Translations under genes and position numbers: made by a program
From: Xanthobacter sp. YC-JY1
GTDB taxonomy: Bacteria > Pseudomonadota > Alphaproteobacteria > Rhizobiales > Xanthobacteraceae
Length of the DNA: 64,000 nucleotides
Reading direction: 5' to 3'
Assembly (NCBI RefSeq): GCF_021730305.1
Contig: NZ_CP032674.1
Coordinates: 4,325,001 to 4,389,000, forward strand
Shown: piece after piece, positions 16,091 to 24,940 of the stretch
Layout of the letters: each line of letters starts with the position of its first letter
Numbering within the stretch: position 1 is the stretch's first letter
Notes under the pieces: generated by a model
Seen by the model: the letters and a program-made list of their open reading frames with translations, nothing else
The model's database searches: none
Told to the model about the DNA's origin: nothing

Positions 16091-17095
16091 TCAGAGGGGT
16101 GCGGGGCCGGTGGACCCGCGCACCACGAGGGCGCCGGGCGGCAGCGGCGCCACCGGGGCCGGGTCTTCCCCGCCGAGGGCGCGGATGAGGAGGCCGGCGG
16201 CGACGCGGCCCATCTCCTCGGTGGGCATGGCGACGCTGGTGAGGGCAGGATAGAGCATGCCCGCGACCGGCGCGTCGTGCAGGCCGATGACCGAGATGTC
16301 CTCGGGAATGCGCAGGCCCGCCTCGTGCAACGTCGCCATAGCACCGGCAGCCGAGACGAGGGTGGCGGCCAGCACCGCGGTGGGATGTTGCGGCAGCAGC
16401 GCCCGCATGGCCTGTGTGCCGCCTTCGGCAGTGTAGCCCGCCACGCCCACGAGCGCTTCATCGAAGGCGATGCCGGCCGCCTCCAGCCCGTCGCGATAGC
16501 CCTGCAGGCGCTCGCGGGCATTGAAGCCGCCCTCGCGGCCGGCGAGATGGGCGATGCGCCGATGGCCGAGGGCGGTGAGGTGTTCCACGCCCTTGCGCGC
16601 GGCGGCGCGGCTGTCCAGCACCACCGAGAGGGGCGCGCCGGGCAGGATGCGGTTCATGAGCACGAAGGGCACCCGCGCGGCGGCGAGGTCCGTACGCAGG
16701 ACCTCGTCGTCGTCGAGGCTCGCGACGAGCAGGCCGTCCACCCGGTTGGTGCGGGAAATCTTGGCGATGGTGGTGGCCGTCTCCCCCGGCTCGCGATGGG
16801 AGATGAGCAGCGAATAGCCGCGCTCGGCCGCCTCCAGCTCCGCCCCGCGGATGGCCGAGGCGAAGACCGGGTTGTCGAGCTGGGGCACCACGATGCCGAG
16901 CGTGTCCGTGCGCTGGGTCCGAAGCCCGCGCGCCAGCGGATTGGCGAGGTATTGCATATCCTCGGCGATCTTCAGGATGCGGACGCGCGTCTCCTCGCGC
17001 ACCCGCTGGCTGGCCTCGCCCCTGAGCACGCGCGAGGCCGTCGACATATCGACGCCGGCCGCCCGCGCCACATCCGCCAATGTCACCCGCGCCAT
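16091..17095 (-). CDS. LacI-family transcriptional repressor
   Basis: A 334-residue regulator. The N-terminal HTH reads VTLADVARAAGVDMSTASRV, followed by the hinge helix NPLARGLR and a sugar-binding-protein-like effector domain. The start at 17095 gives the usual N-terminus; an upstream in-frame ATG at 17134 would add 13 residues and lies directly against GGAGG. It is the first gene upstream of the polyol operon on the same strand and very likely controls it through the adjacent palindrome, with a sugar or polyol as inducer. Confidence 0.92.
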   Translation of the reverse strand: MARVTLADVARAAGVDMSTASRVLRGEASQRVREETRVRILKIAEDMQYLANPLARGLRTQRTDTLGIVVPQLDNPVFASAIRGAELEAAERGYSLLISHREPGETATTIAKISRTNRVDGLLVASLDDDEVLRTDLAAARVPFVLMNRILPGAPLSVVLDSRAAARKGVEHLTALGHRRIAHLAGREGGFNARERLQGYRDGLEAAGIAFDEALVGVAGYTAEGGTQAMRALLPQHPTAVLAATLVSAAGAMATLHEAGLRIPEDISVIGLHDAPVAGMLYPALTSVAMPTEEMGRVAAGLLIRALGGEDPAPVAPLPPGALVVRGSTGPAPL

Positions 17096-17204
17096 CCCGC
17101 CGGAGCCCCCCGCCAGATCTCCCTTGTCCACCATCCTCCAGGCACGGGCGTCTTTGCAAGGCGGGCGAAATGCCCCGCCGACCGAGCCGACGGGGCATGG
17201 CGTC

Positions 17205-17507
17205 TCAGTGGCCGAGCGACCAGCGCCGCTCGATGGGGGTGGGCTGCTTCTTGCGGGTGGCGCACAAGGAGCAGCCGCAGCCGGCGAGGTGCTCGCGCTT
17301 GACCACCTTGGGCTCGGCGGAGGTCTTCTCCGAGCGGTCGATGGCCCGGCGCAGCTTGCCGTCCATGGTGCCGAGGCGAGGCATCGCCATCTCGCGCGGC
17401 GCCTCGCCGCTGCAATTGGGGCAGCAGGCGGGCTGTTCGGCCGCGCTCATGGAGCCCCAGTCGTCGAAGGGCCCGCAGGCCTCGCAGGAATAGGTGTAGA
17501 GGGGCAT
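17205..17507 (-). CDS. fmdB: FmdB-family zinc ribbon protein
   Basis: A 100-residue protein with two N-terminal CxxC pairs (CEACG and CPNCSG), as in the FmdB regulatory zinc-ribbon family. A further Cys cluster (GCGCSLC) lies near the C-terminus. The second of two ATG codons (17507) is best spaced behind GGGAG. FmdB is typically encoded with formamidase, as here, where it is the last gene after fmdA and amiS. Its regulatory role is not well established. Confidence 0.88.
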   Translation of the reverse strand: MPLYTYSCEACGPFDDWGSMSAAEQPACCPNCSGEAPREMAMPRLGTMDGKLRRAIDRSEKTSAEPKVVKREHLAGCGCSLCATRKKQPTPIERRWSLGH

Positions 17508-17558
17508 CATCTGTCTCCCGGGGGAAACGGGCGGCCCACGGGCCGCCCGGATGGAACG

Positions 17559-18077
17559 TCAGGGGTTGAGCCAGCCCTGCAGCAGCGAGAGGCCGGGCAC
17601 CCAGCCGGTGAGAATGCCGATGAGCACGGTGAAGGCGCCGGTGAACTTCAGGATCGGCTGCTTCATCGTCAGCAGCAGGAAGTAGCAGAACCAGAGCAGG
17701 CCCCAGCCCACCCAGTTCCACCCCATCCAGAGCCCGATGGACGTATCCGCCCCCCGCAGCGACTGGATCGCCACCGGTGCCACGGTGATGGCCACGAACA
17801 GGCTGAACCAGCCGAGCCCGCGTCCGTCCACCTTGGTCACGCGGTTGTAGGCCACCCAGAAATAGGTGGCGGTGAACAGCAGCGTCAGCGCCGCCCCCTT
17901 GATGGAGGCCGCATCCGCCGCCGGGTTGAAGGCCCAGTACGCGGAGATGGCGAGCGTGACGAAGCCCGACACCACGTTCACGACGATGATCTCGCGGTCC
18001 TCGATCTTGCCCAGCAGCCAGAGGCCGTTGAGCACCAGAACCGCGCCCACATAGAGCAGGCCAAGTCCAAGCAGCAT
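17559..18077 (-). CDS. AmiS/UreI-family amide or urea channel
   Basis: A 172-residue inner-membrane protein with six to seven helices, matching the AmiS/UreI family in length and in the C-terminal GWNWVGWGLLWFCYF region. Family members pass urea or short amides. The start at 18077 follows GGAG. Co-transcription with fmdA (70 bases upstream) suggests formamide or a similar small amide as substrate. Confidence 0.92.
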   Translation of the reverse strand: MLLGLGLLYVGAVLVLNGLWLLGKIEDREIIVVNVVSGFVTLAISAYWAFNPAADAASIKGAALTLLFTATYFWVAYNRVTKVDGRGLGWFSLFVAITVAPVAIQSLRGADTSIGLWMGWNWVGWGLLWFCYFLLLTMKQPILKFTGAFTVLIGILTGWVPGLSLLQGWLNP

Positions 18078-18147
18078 GATGGATCTCCTCAGCCCCGGCC
18101 GGTCGCGCGGCCGGGGCGCCAGGGGTTGCTCCGAAAGTGCCTGGACT

Positions 18148-19374
18148 TCAGCTCGCGCGGGCGACGTCGACGCCCGAGACCTGCCGGGTGGGACCGGTGG
18201 AGTTCGGGTTGATGTCGAATTCGAAGATCTTCGTGGGGATGGCCACCGTCGCGCACACGTTCGGGATGTCCACGATGCCGGCGATGCGGCCCTCCACCGG
18301 AGCAGTGCCGAGGATGGTATAGGCCTGCTCGCCCGAATAACCGAACTTCTTCAGGTATTCGATGGCATTGAGGCAGGCCCGCCGATAGGCGACGTGGGCG
18401 TCGAGATAGTATTGCTCGCCGGTGTGCTCATCCACCGAGATGCCCTCGAAGATGAGGTAGTCGTCGAAGTGCGGATCGATGGGGCTCGGCTTGAAGATGG
18501 GGTTGATGACCCCGTATTTCGCCATGCCGCCCTTGATGAGGCCGACACCGATGTCGATCCATCCGGCCATCTCGATGGCGCCGCAGAAGGTGATCTCGCC
18601 GTCGCCCTGCGAGAAGTGAATGTCGCCCATGGAGAGGCCGCCGCCCTTCACATAGACCGGGAAGTAGCAGCGCGAGCCGCGCGACAGGTTCTTGATGTCG
18701 CAATTCCCGCCGTGCTCGCGGGGCGGCACGGTGCGCCAGCCTTCCGCCGCCGCCTTGTCGCGCAGCGCGCCGGTCATCTGTCCCATCAGGGCAGTGTCCG
18801 CATAGGGCAGCGCCGCAAGCGGCGGCACGCGCTGCGGATCGGTGGCGACGAGGGCGGCCTCGCGGCGGTTCGCCTCGGCCATCAGCTTGTGGTCGGGCAG
18901 GCAGCCGATCAGGCCGGGGTGGATGAGGCCGGGATAGCGCACCCGCGGCACGTGGCGGGAGGTGGTATAGATGCCGTGGAAGTCCCAGCAGGACTTCACC
19001 GCCTCGGGATAATGCTCGGTGAGGAAGCCGCCGCCGTTCTTCTTGTCGAAGAGGCCGTTGAAGCCCCATTCGGAACCTTCGATGGGGCCGATGTCGAGAA
19101 TATCCACCACCATCAGGTCGCCCGGCTCGGCGCCTTCCACGCCGAACGGACCGCTCAGATAGTGCACCTTGGTGAGGTCAACGTCGCGCACGTCGTTGGC
19201 GCTGTCATTGTTGCCGATCTGCCCGCCGGTCCAGTCGTAGCACTCGACCCGGAACTCGTCGCCCGGCTTGAACATCTCGACCATGGGCAGGTCCGGATGC
19301 CAGCGATTGTGGGTCTTGATGGTCTGCTGCTCGGGCGCCTTGTTGAGGTCGATCTTGAAGACGGTCTTTGCCAT
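18148..19374 (-). CDS. fmdA: formamidase
   Basis: A 408-residue formamidase of the FmdA/AmdA family (formamide + water to formate + ammonia). It begins MAKTVFKIDLNKAPEQQ and contains the characteristic HNRWHPDLPMVEMFKPGDEF, EHGGNCDIKNLSRGS and GGLSMGDIHFSQGDGEI segments. The start at 19374 follows a strong GGAGG. It is clearly a different subgroup from the 350-residue amidase at 5227. It heads an fmdA-amiS-fmdB operon and is divergent from an OmpR-family regulator. Confidence 0.95.
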   Translation of the reverse strand: MAKTVFKIDLNKAPEQQTIKTHNRWHPDLPMVEMFKPGDEFRVECYDWTGGQIGNNDSANDVRDVDLTKVHYLSGPFGVEGAEPGDLMVVDILDIGPIEGSEWGFNGLFDKKNGGGFLTEHYPEAVKSCWDFHGIYTTSRHVPRVRYPGLIHPGLIGCLPDHKLMAEANRREAALVATDPQRVPPLAALPYADTALMGQMTGALRDKAAAEGWRTVPPREHGGNCDIKNLSRGSRCYFPVYVKGGGLSMGDIHFSQGDGEITFCGAIEMAGWIDIGVGLIKGGMAKYGVINPIFKPSPIDPHFDDYLIFEGISVDEHTGEQYYLDAHVAYRRACLNAIEYLKKFGYSGEQAYTILGTAPVEGRIAGIVDIPNVCATVAIPTKIFEFDINPNSTGPTRQVSGVDVARAS

Positions 19375-19471
19375 GGACTTCCTCCTTGGAGGGTGCCGCG
19401 GCCTTCGCGCCGCTCTGCGGGCAGCCTTGAAGCCGCCACGCCCGCACCCTGCCCGGAAGCTAGGAAGCCCA

Positions 19472-19520
19472 TGTAATCGGCCTTCGGCATTTGCCCAGCG
19501 CCCCATGTAAATTTTTGTAA
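19472..19520. promoter_or_regulatory. TGTAA direct repeats between fmdA and the OmpR-type regulator
   Basis: TGTAA occurs at 19472, 19506 and 19516. The last two are exactly 10 bases apart, one helical turn, and the first two share the longer CCCATGTAA. Direct repeats with this period are typical of tandem binding by OmpR/PhoB-family regulators, and such a gene starts about 90 bases away. No convincing -10/-35 pair was found, so this is a candidate site only. Confidence 0.45.
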
Positions 19521-19607
19521 GCGGCGGCGGCTTGCCCGCCCACCGCGCGCCGGGCGCGCTATTATCCGGGGGCGAAGCGGAGGCTCAGCGCGAGGGTGCA
19601 CGGCGGG

Positions 19608-20357
19608 ATGATGAACGAGGCTGCGCGCAGTCCGAGAATCCTGATGGTGGACGACGACCGCCGGATGTGCGGCTTCGTCACCAAATTCCTGGCGCGGGAA
19701 GGCTTCTGCGCGGATTTCGCGCTGGACGGCAGCGCCATGCGCGATGCGCTGGCGGCGACGCGCTTCGACCTCATCATCCTCGACCTCACCTTCCCGCGCG
19801 GGGAAGATGGGCTCTCCCTCGCCCGTGCGGTGCGCGCCGGCTGGGACATGCCGCTGCTCGTGCTCTCGGCCAAGTGCGAGACGGTAGACAAGATCGTCTG
19901 CCTGGAACTCGGGGCGGACGATTACGTGACCAAGCCGTTCGAGCCGCGCGAGCTGCTCGCGCGGGTGCGGGCGCTGCTGCGGCGCGCCAACGGCGCCATC
20001 CGCGCCCCGGCCCCCTCCCCTGCCCCTGCCGCGCCGCCGGCCGGCCATCACCTGATGTTCGGCGTCTTCCGGCTGGACCTCGACCGCCGCGAGCTGACCC
20101 GGCAGGACGGCGCCCGCGTGGCGCTGACCAGCCACGAATTCCGCCTGCTTGCCGCCCTCGCCGAGCGGCCCGGCCGCGTGCTCACCCGCGACCAGATGCT
20201 GGACCTCGTGGCGAACCGGCAATGGGCGCCGTTCGACCGCAGCATCGACGTGCTGGTCGGCAAGCTCCGCCGCAAGCTGGAGGATGGCGGCGGCGGGGAG
20301 ATCATCAAGACCGTGCGTGGCGAAGGCTATGTCTTCACCCCGCCGGCGCCCCACTGA
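19608..20357 (+). CDS. OmpR-family response regulator
   Basis: A 249-residue regulator with an N-terminal receiver (acidic pocket at VDDD, phospho-acceptor Asp 59 in IILDLT, conserved Lys in VTKPFEP) and a C-terminal OmpR-type winged helix (TSHEFRLLAALAERPGRV, then the IKTVRGEGYVF wing). An in-frame GTG at 19596 and an ATG at 19611 are alternative starts. It is divergent from fmdA and converges with the two kinase genes 20364-24171, so it is their likely phosphoryl partner. Confidence 0.93.
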   Translation: MMNEAARSPRILMVDDDRRMCGFVTKFLAREGFCADFALDGSAMRDALAATRFDLIILDLTFPRGEDGLSLARAVRAGWDMPLLVLSAKCETVDKIVCLELGADDYVTKPFEPRELLARVRALLRRANGAIRAPAPSPAPAAPPAGHHLMFGVFRLDLDRRELTRQDGARVALTSHEFRLLAALAERPGRVLTRDQMLDLVANRQWAPFDRSIDVLVGKLRRKLEDGGGGEIIKTVRGEGYVFTPPAPH

Positions 20358-20363
20358 CGCTTC

Positions 20364-21527
20364 TCAAGCGCCGCGCGTGGCCGCCGGCAGCAGCAGCGTG
20401 ACGCGGGTGCCTGCGCCCGGCTCGCTCTCGATGACGAGGTTGCCGCCCGACTGCCGCGCGAAGCCGTAGACCGTCGCAAGGCCCAGGCCACTGCCGCTCT
20501 CCGCCGGCTTGGTGGAGAAGAAGGGATGGAACGCCCGCTCCACCACGTCCGGCGCCATGCCGCATCCGGCGTCCTCCACCACCAGCGCCACATAGGCGCC
20601 GGGCAGCATGTCATCCAGAAGCACAGGTGCGCCGGGAGCGAGTTCGCGCGGCTCGGCGCCGAGGCGGATGGCGCCCTGCCCGTCGAGCGCATCGCGGGCG
20701 TTGAGCATGAGATTGAGCAGGCTCGCTTCCAGCTGGCGCGCGTCGACGATGGCGTGGCACGGCTCACGCGCGACCTGCCGATCCAGCGCGATGCCGGCGC
20801 CCAGCGCGGCGTTCGCCTGGTGGATCACCTGGTCGAGCACATGGTCGAGATCCACGAGGCGCGGCAGCAGCGGCTGCGCCCGGCCGACGGCGAGCAACTG
20901 GCGGCTGGCGGCGATGCCTTCCTCGACAGCGCCGAGCGCATCCGCCACCAGCTCGCGCATCACCCCGCGATCACCCGACGGATCACGCAGCACCTCCTCC
21001 TGAAGCAACTTGAGATTGCCGCCGACCACGGCGAGGAGGTTGTTGAAGTCGTGGGCGATGCCCGCCGAGAGCCGCCCGATGGCCTCCAGCCGCCGGCTGC
21101 GGCGCAGCAGCTCCTCCGCCTGCGCCCGCTCGTGGGCCAGCGCGTGGCGATCGAAGCAGCGGCCGAGGGTGGCGAGAAGGTCGTCGGGATCGAACGGCTT
21201 GCAGACATAGTCATAGGCGCCGGCCTGCAATGCCCGGATCGCGGTGGGCACCGAGGCATAGGCCGTCACCATCACCACCAGCAGGTCCGGCCGGATGCGG
21301 CCGAGTTCCGTGGCGAGGGCGACCCCGTCCTCCCGCCCGAGGCGGATATCCACCAGCGCGACGCCCGGCGCCTCCGCCGCCATGGCTTCCACCAGCGCCT
21401 TCGCGCCCGCGCCGTCATGGGCGACGGCGATGACATAGCCTTCCATCTCCAGCAGGGCGGCGAGGCTGCCGGCGAAGTCCTGGTCGTCGTCCACGATCAG
21501 GACGCGTCGTTCCTCCCTACGCGGCAT
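20364..21527 (-). CDS. receiver-histidine kinase protein (REC then HisKA/HATPase)
   Basis: A 387-residue soluble protein with a receiver domain first (Asp 60 in VALVDIRLG, Lys in CKPFDPDD) and a kinase second: phospho-acceptor His 159 in GIAHDFNNLL, N-box NLMLNARDAL, G1 VEDAGCGM, G2 GSGLGLATV. There is no membrane segment. The start at 21527 is chosen because GGGGAG is 7 bases away; it overlaps the previous gene by 11 bases. The order suggests it receives phosphate from the upstream permease-kinase and then phosphorylates the OmpR-type regulator. Confidence 0.9.
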   Translation of the reverse strand: MPRREERRVLIVDDDQDFAGSLAALLEMEGYVIAVAHDGAGAKALVEAMAAEAPGVALVDIRLGREDGVALATELGRIRPDLLVVMVTAYASVPTAIRALQAGAYDYVCKPFDPDDLLATLGRCFDRHALAHERAQAEELLRRSRRLEAIGRLSAGIAHDFNNLLAVVGGNLKLLQEEVLRDPSGDRGVMRELVADALGAVEEGIAASRQLLAVGRAQPLLPRLVDLDHVLDQVIHQANAALGAGIALDRQVAREPCHAIVDARQLEASLLNLMLNARDALDGQGAIRLGAEPRELAPGAPVLLDDMLPGAYVALVVEDAGCGMAPDVVERAFHPFFSTKPAESGSGLGLATVYGFARQSGGNLVIESEPGAGTRVTLLLPAATRGA

Positions 21528-24171
21528 CGGCATGCTCCCCGGCAGCCGGCAGCGTGATGTCGACGCGCGTGCCCCTGCCCGGCTCGGAGCTGATGGAGAC
21601 GCTGCCGCCGTGGCGCTCGGTGATGCGCTTGACCAGCGCCAGCCCGAGACCAAGACCGAACGGCTTGGTGCTGAACAGCGGCTCGAACAGGCGCCGGCGC
21701 ACCTCGTCATCCATGCCCACGCCATTGTCGGTGACGGTGATGCGCACCCGCTCGCCCTCCGCCGCGGTGGCGATGGCGACGCGTCCCGGTGGTGCCCCGG
21801 CGGGACGTTCCAGCACGGCCTGCATGGCGTTCTGCACCAGATTGACGAGCACCTGCCGGAGCCGCTCGCCGTCCGCCTCGATGATGCGGTCGCAGTCGAG
21901 GTCCAGCGCCAGCTCGACGCCGGACAAAGCGCGCAGGTCCGACGCCTGCTCGGCGATCCAGGCATCGAGCGCCAGCGGAACCATGCTGACATCGGGCCGG
22001 CGGGAGAATTCCAGCAGGTCCTCGATGATGCGCACGCAGCGCCGCACGTTGCGCTGGATGCGGTCCAGCTCGCCCCGCTCGCGATCGCCGGACAGGGTAC
22101 TGGTCCGCTGCAGCACCGCAACGGAGGTGGCGAGCGTTCCCAGCGGGTTGCGCAGTTCGTGGCTCACCGTCGCCGTCAACTGGCCGATGGCGGCAAGGCG
22201 CTCGCTGCGCGTCAGTTCCTCCCGCGTCTCGTTCAGCTTCTCCAGCGAGCCGACGAGGTTGCGCTCGGCGAGTTCCCGGCTCTCGTTGGACAGCACGATC
22301 CACCACGCGCTGATGGCGAGCAGCGGGAGCATGGCGAGGAACACGCGCAGCAGCAGCCCGCCATTGTCCAGATGCGGTGTCTCCGCTCCCGGGTCGATCA
22401 GCCGGTAGGTGAGCAGGAACAGCGCCGCGGTGACCACCGTGAGGGCGACGAGGACGCCACCGACCTTGAGGAGGCGCTGGGGCATGTGCGGCGCGATGCG
22501 CCGTCGGAACCCCTCGCCGAAATAGCGCGAACGGGAGCTTTCGAGGTCCTGATGCGACTTCTTGCAGGCGTCGTGGCAATGCGCGTCGAGGCTGCAGCAG
22601 AGCGAGCAGATGGGACGCTCGTAGAAGCTGCAATAGGCCATGTCGTCCCGCTCGTAGCCGTGATCGCAAATCTCGCAGCGCAGGACGGGCCCGGTGCCCT
22701 GCGCCAGCGAGGCATCGACGGGCGGGCGGGCGAGATAATAGCGCCCGCGCGTGGCGAAGCCGATCGCGATGGCGGTTAGGAAGGCGATGAGGAAGGAGAG
22801 CGGCGCCGCATAGGCCTCGACGGCCGGACCGAAGACCCCGGTGAAGGCGAGGAGGGAGATCAGCGAGCCCGCCGCCATGCCGCCGCAGCCCACCGGGTTG
22901 AAATCGTGCAGGTGGGCGCGTTTGAACTCGATGAAGCCGGGGCTGACCTTGAGCGGCTTCAGCACCAGGAGATCCGCGATGATGGCGCCCACCCACGCCA
23001 TGGCGATGTTGGAATATACCGCCAGTACCACATCCAGCGTCTCGAAGATGCCGAGCAGCATCAGCAAGAGCGAGATGAGGATGTTGAACACCAGCCACAC
23101 CACCCGCCCGGGATGGTAGTGGGTCACGCGGGAAAAGAAGTTCGACCACGCCAGCGAGCCGGCATAGGCGTTGGTCACGTTGATCTTCACCTGCGACACC
23201 AGCACGAACAAAGTGGCGCAGAACAGGGCCAGCGCCGGATTGTCGAAGACGTGCTGGTAGGCCACGAGGTACATGTAGATGGGCTCAAGCGCCGTCTGGT
23301 GCGGCAGGCCGGCGCCGAGGACGAGCACCGCGAGCAGACCGCCGGCGAGGATCTTCAGCCCGCCGATGACGATCCAGCCCGGCCCCGCCATCACCACCGC
23401 GCCCCACCAGGCGAGCCGGTTCGAGGCCTTCTTCTCGGGCAGGAAGCGCAGATAGTCCGCCTGCTCGCCGATCTGCACCACCAGCGAGCACATGACGCTC
23501 ACCGCCGCGCCGAAGGCCAGCGCATCGAACCCGGACGATCCGGTGTCGCGGCCGACGAAGCGGGTCCACGCCGCGACCTCGTCCGGCGCCTTCAGCCAGA
23601 TCATCACGAAGGGCAGCACCATCATCGCCAGCCAGAGCGGCTGCGTCGCCATCTGCAGCCGCGAGATCATGGTGATGCCCATGAGCGTGACGGGGATGAT
23701 GACGAGAGACGACATGATGTAGCCGAGCACGAGCGGCAGATCGAAATAGAGCTTCAGCGCCTGCGCCATGATGGCGCCTTCCAGGGCGAAGAAGATGAAG
23801 GTGAAGCTCGCATAGATCAGCGAGGTGATGGTCGAGCCGATATAGCCGAACCCCGCCCCGCGGGTGAGCAGATCGAGGTCGATGCCGTATTTGCTGGAGT
23901 AATAGGCGATGGGCAGGCTGGTGACGAAGATGAACACCGACACCACGAGGATGGCGAGGCTCGCGTTCGTGAAGCCGTAGTTCAGCGTGATCGAGCCGCC
24001 GATGGTCTCCAGCGCCAGAAAGGAGATGCCGCCAAGCGCGGTGTTGGCGATGACGAAGGGCGACCAGCGACGGAAGGACCGCGCCGTGTAGCGCAGCGAA
24101 TAGTCCTCCAGCGTCTCGTTGGCGATCCAGGAATGATACGACCGCAGAGCGGGCAGTTCGGGCGTTTCCAA
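21517..24171 (-). CDS. NCS1 permease fused to a Cys-rich linker and histidine kinase
   Basis: An 884-residue protein. Residues 1-475 form an NCS1 (purine/cytosine/allantoin permease) transporter domain with about 12 helices, starting with the typical NETLEDYSLRYTARSFRRW. Residues 499-536 hold a Cys/His cluster (C499, C502, C514, C522, C525, C526, H531, C532, H533, C536) resembling a zinc-binding module. Two more helices follow (about 568-590 and 605-628), then a coiled linker and kinase: His 671 in ATVSHELRNP, N781, G1 DNGVGM (815-820) and G2 around 839-847. The start codon is TTG behind AAGGTG, and a stop closes the frame just upstream. It is probably a transceptor that senses its solute. 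The ligand is unknown. Confidence 0.9.
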   Translation of the reverse strand: METPELPALRSYHSWIANETLEDYSLRYTARSFRRWSPFVIANTALGGISFLALETIGGSITLNYGFTNASLAILVVSVFIFVTSLPIAYYSSKYGIDLDLLTRGAGFGYIGSTITSLIYASFTFIFFALEGAIMAQALKLYFDLPLVLGYIMSSLVIIPVTLMGITMISRLQMATQPLWLAMMVLPFVMIWLKAPDEVAAWTRFVGRDTGSSGFDALAFGAAVSVMCSLVVQIGEQADYLRFLPEKKASNRLAWWGAVVMAGPGWIVIGGLKILAGGLLAVLVLGAGLPHQTALEPIYMYLVAYQHVFDNPALALFCATLFVLVSQVKINVTNAYAGSLAWSNFFSRVTHYHPGRVVWLVFNILISLLLMLLGIFETLDVVLAVYSNIAMAWVGAIIADLLVLKPLKVSPGFIEFKRAHLHDFNPVGCGGMAAGSLISLLAFTGVFGPAVEAYAAPLSFLIAFLTAIAIGFATRGRYYLARPPVDASLAQGTGPVLRCEICDHGYERDDMAYCSFYERPICSLCCSLDAHCHDACKKSHQDLESSRSRYFGEGFRRRIAPHMPQRLLKVGGVLVALTVVTAALFLLTYRLIDPGAETPHLDNGGLLLRVFLAMLPLLAISAWWIVLSNESRELAERNLVGSLEKLNETREELTRSERLAAIGQLTATVSHELRNPLGTLATSVAVLQRTSTLSGDRERGELDRIQRNVRRCVRIIEDLLEFSRRPDVSMVPLALDAWIAEQASDLRALSGVELALDLDCDRIIEADGERLRQVLVNLVQNAMQAVLERPAGAPPGRVAIATAAEGERVRITVTDNGVGMDDEVRRRLFEPLFSTKPFGLGLGLALVKRITERHGGSVSISSEPGRGTRVDITLPAAGEHADAA

Positions 24172-24353
24172 CGCGTTTTCACCTTGTTATTGCCTCCAAG
24201 GCTAGAGGTTCGCGCACGCAGAGGCCAGCCCCTCCGTCCGCGTGTCGCGCCGGTGCCCACAGCCGCCGCCGGCGAGGGCGGTCCAGACAGCCTCGACGCT
24301 GTCGGAAAGGTGCGTGCAGAGGCAGAAACCCCGGCAATATCAAGCGACAGCGG

Positions 24354-24593
24354 TCACGCCTCCCCGCCGCATATGACACCCGCTTTTTTCAGGTCCTGAT
24401 ACTCTCCGGGGGACATCCCGATCTCATCAAGCAATTCGCGATTGTGCTGTCCCAGCCGGGGAGCCGCCAGCCTGATGGAACCGGGCGTCTGGTCGAGCCG
24501 CGGCACCACATGGTGCATCGGCAGCTGGCCCATCTCGGCGTCCGGATAGTCGGTGAGCAGTTCGCGTTCGGTGACATGGAGATCGGCCATGCT
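24354..24593 (-). pseudogene. C-terminal remnant of a CaiB/BaiF family CoA-transferase
   Basis: About 79 codons resembling the end of family III CoA-transferases: the TPGSIRLAAPRLGQHNRELL segment and a final LKKAGVI are characteristic. The frame breaks at 24594, where IS-like sequence begins, and the missing N-terminal part is not found on the far side of the element. It is a truncated, non-functional stub. Confidence 0.75.
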
Positions 24594-24667
24594 TGATCTG
24601 ATCCCCGAACACTGGATCGTTCGGAGTTGAGTTTTCCGCACTGTCATCCCTTGGCCGGGAGGAGCGG

Positions 24668-24940
24668 AAGACGACGAAGGCATCGAAGTTTTCGGAGGCC
24701 CAGAAGGCGTTCATTCTCAAGCAGGGCGCCGATGGGATGCCGGTGGCGGACATCTGCCGCCGGGCGGGCATCAGCCAGGCGACCTATTTCAACTGGAAGA
24801 AGAAGTACGAGGGGATGGCGCCGCTGGAGATGCGGCGGCTGAAGCAGCTTGAGGACGAGAACGCCAAGCTGCGGAAGCTGGTGGCGGATCTGTCCCTCGA
24901 CCGGGAGATGCTGCAGGACGTCATCCGCCGAAAAATGTAA
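24668..24940 (+). pseudogene. IS3-family transposase OrfA remnant
   Basis: An intact HTH and leucine-zipper OrfA body (KFSEAQKAFILKQG, ICRRAGISQATYFNWKKKY, then the heptad region) ends with RRKM and TAA. No ATG is present at the expected N-terminus; the nearest in-frame ATG (24737) cuts off the first helix. The A5 stretch just before the stop would allow a -1 shift into orfB. Confidence 0.75.

Noticed and set aside
14346..16253. A 635-codon plus-strand frame
   Set aside because: Antisense to the FAD oxidase; shadow of third-position GC bias.
19420..19437. Six-pair hairpin with a six-base loop in the fmdA leader
   Set aside because: The loop is TTCAAG on the transcribed strand, lacking A1 and G4, and no terminator follows, so it is not an ANTAR target.
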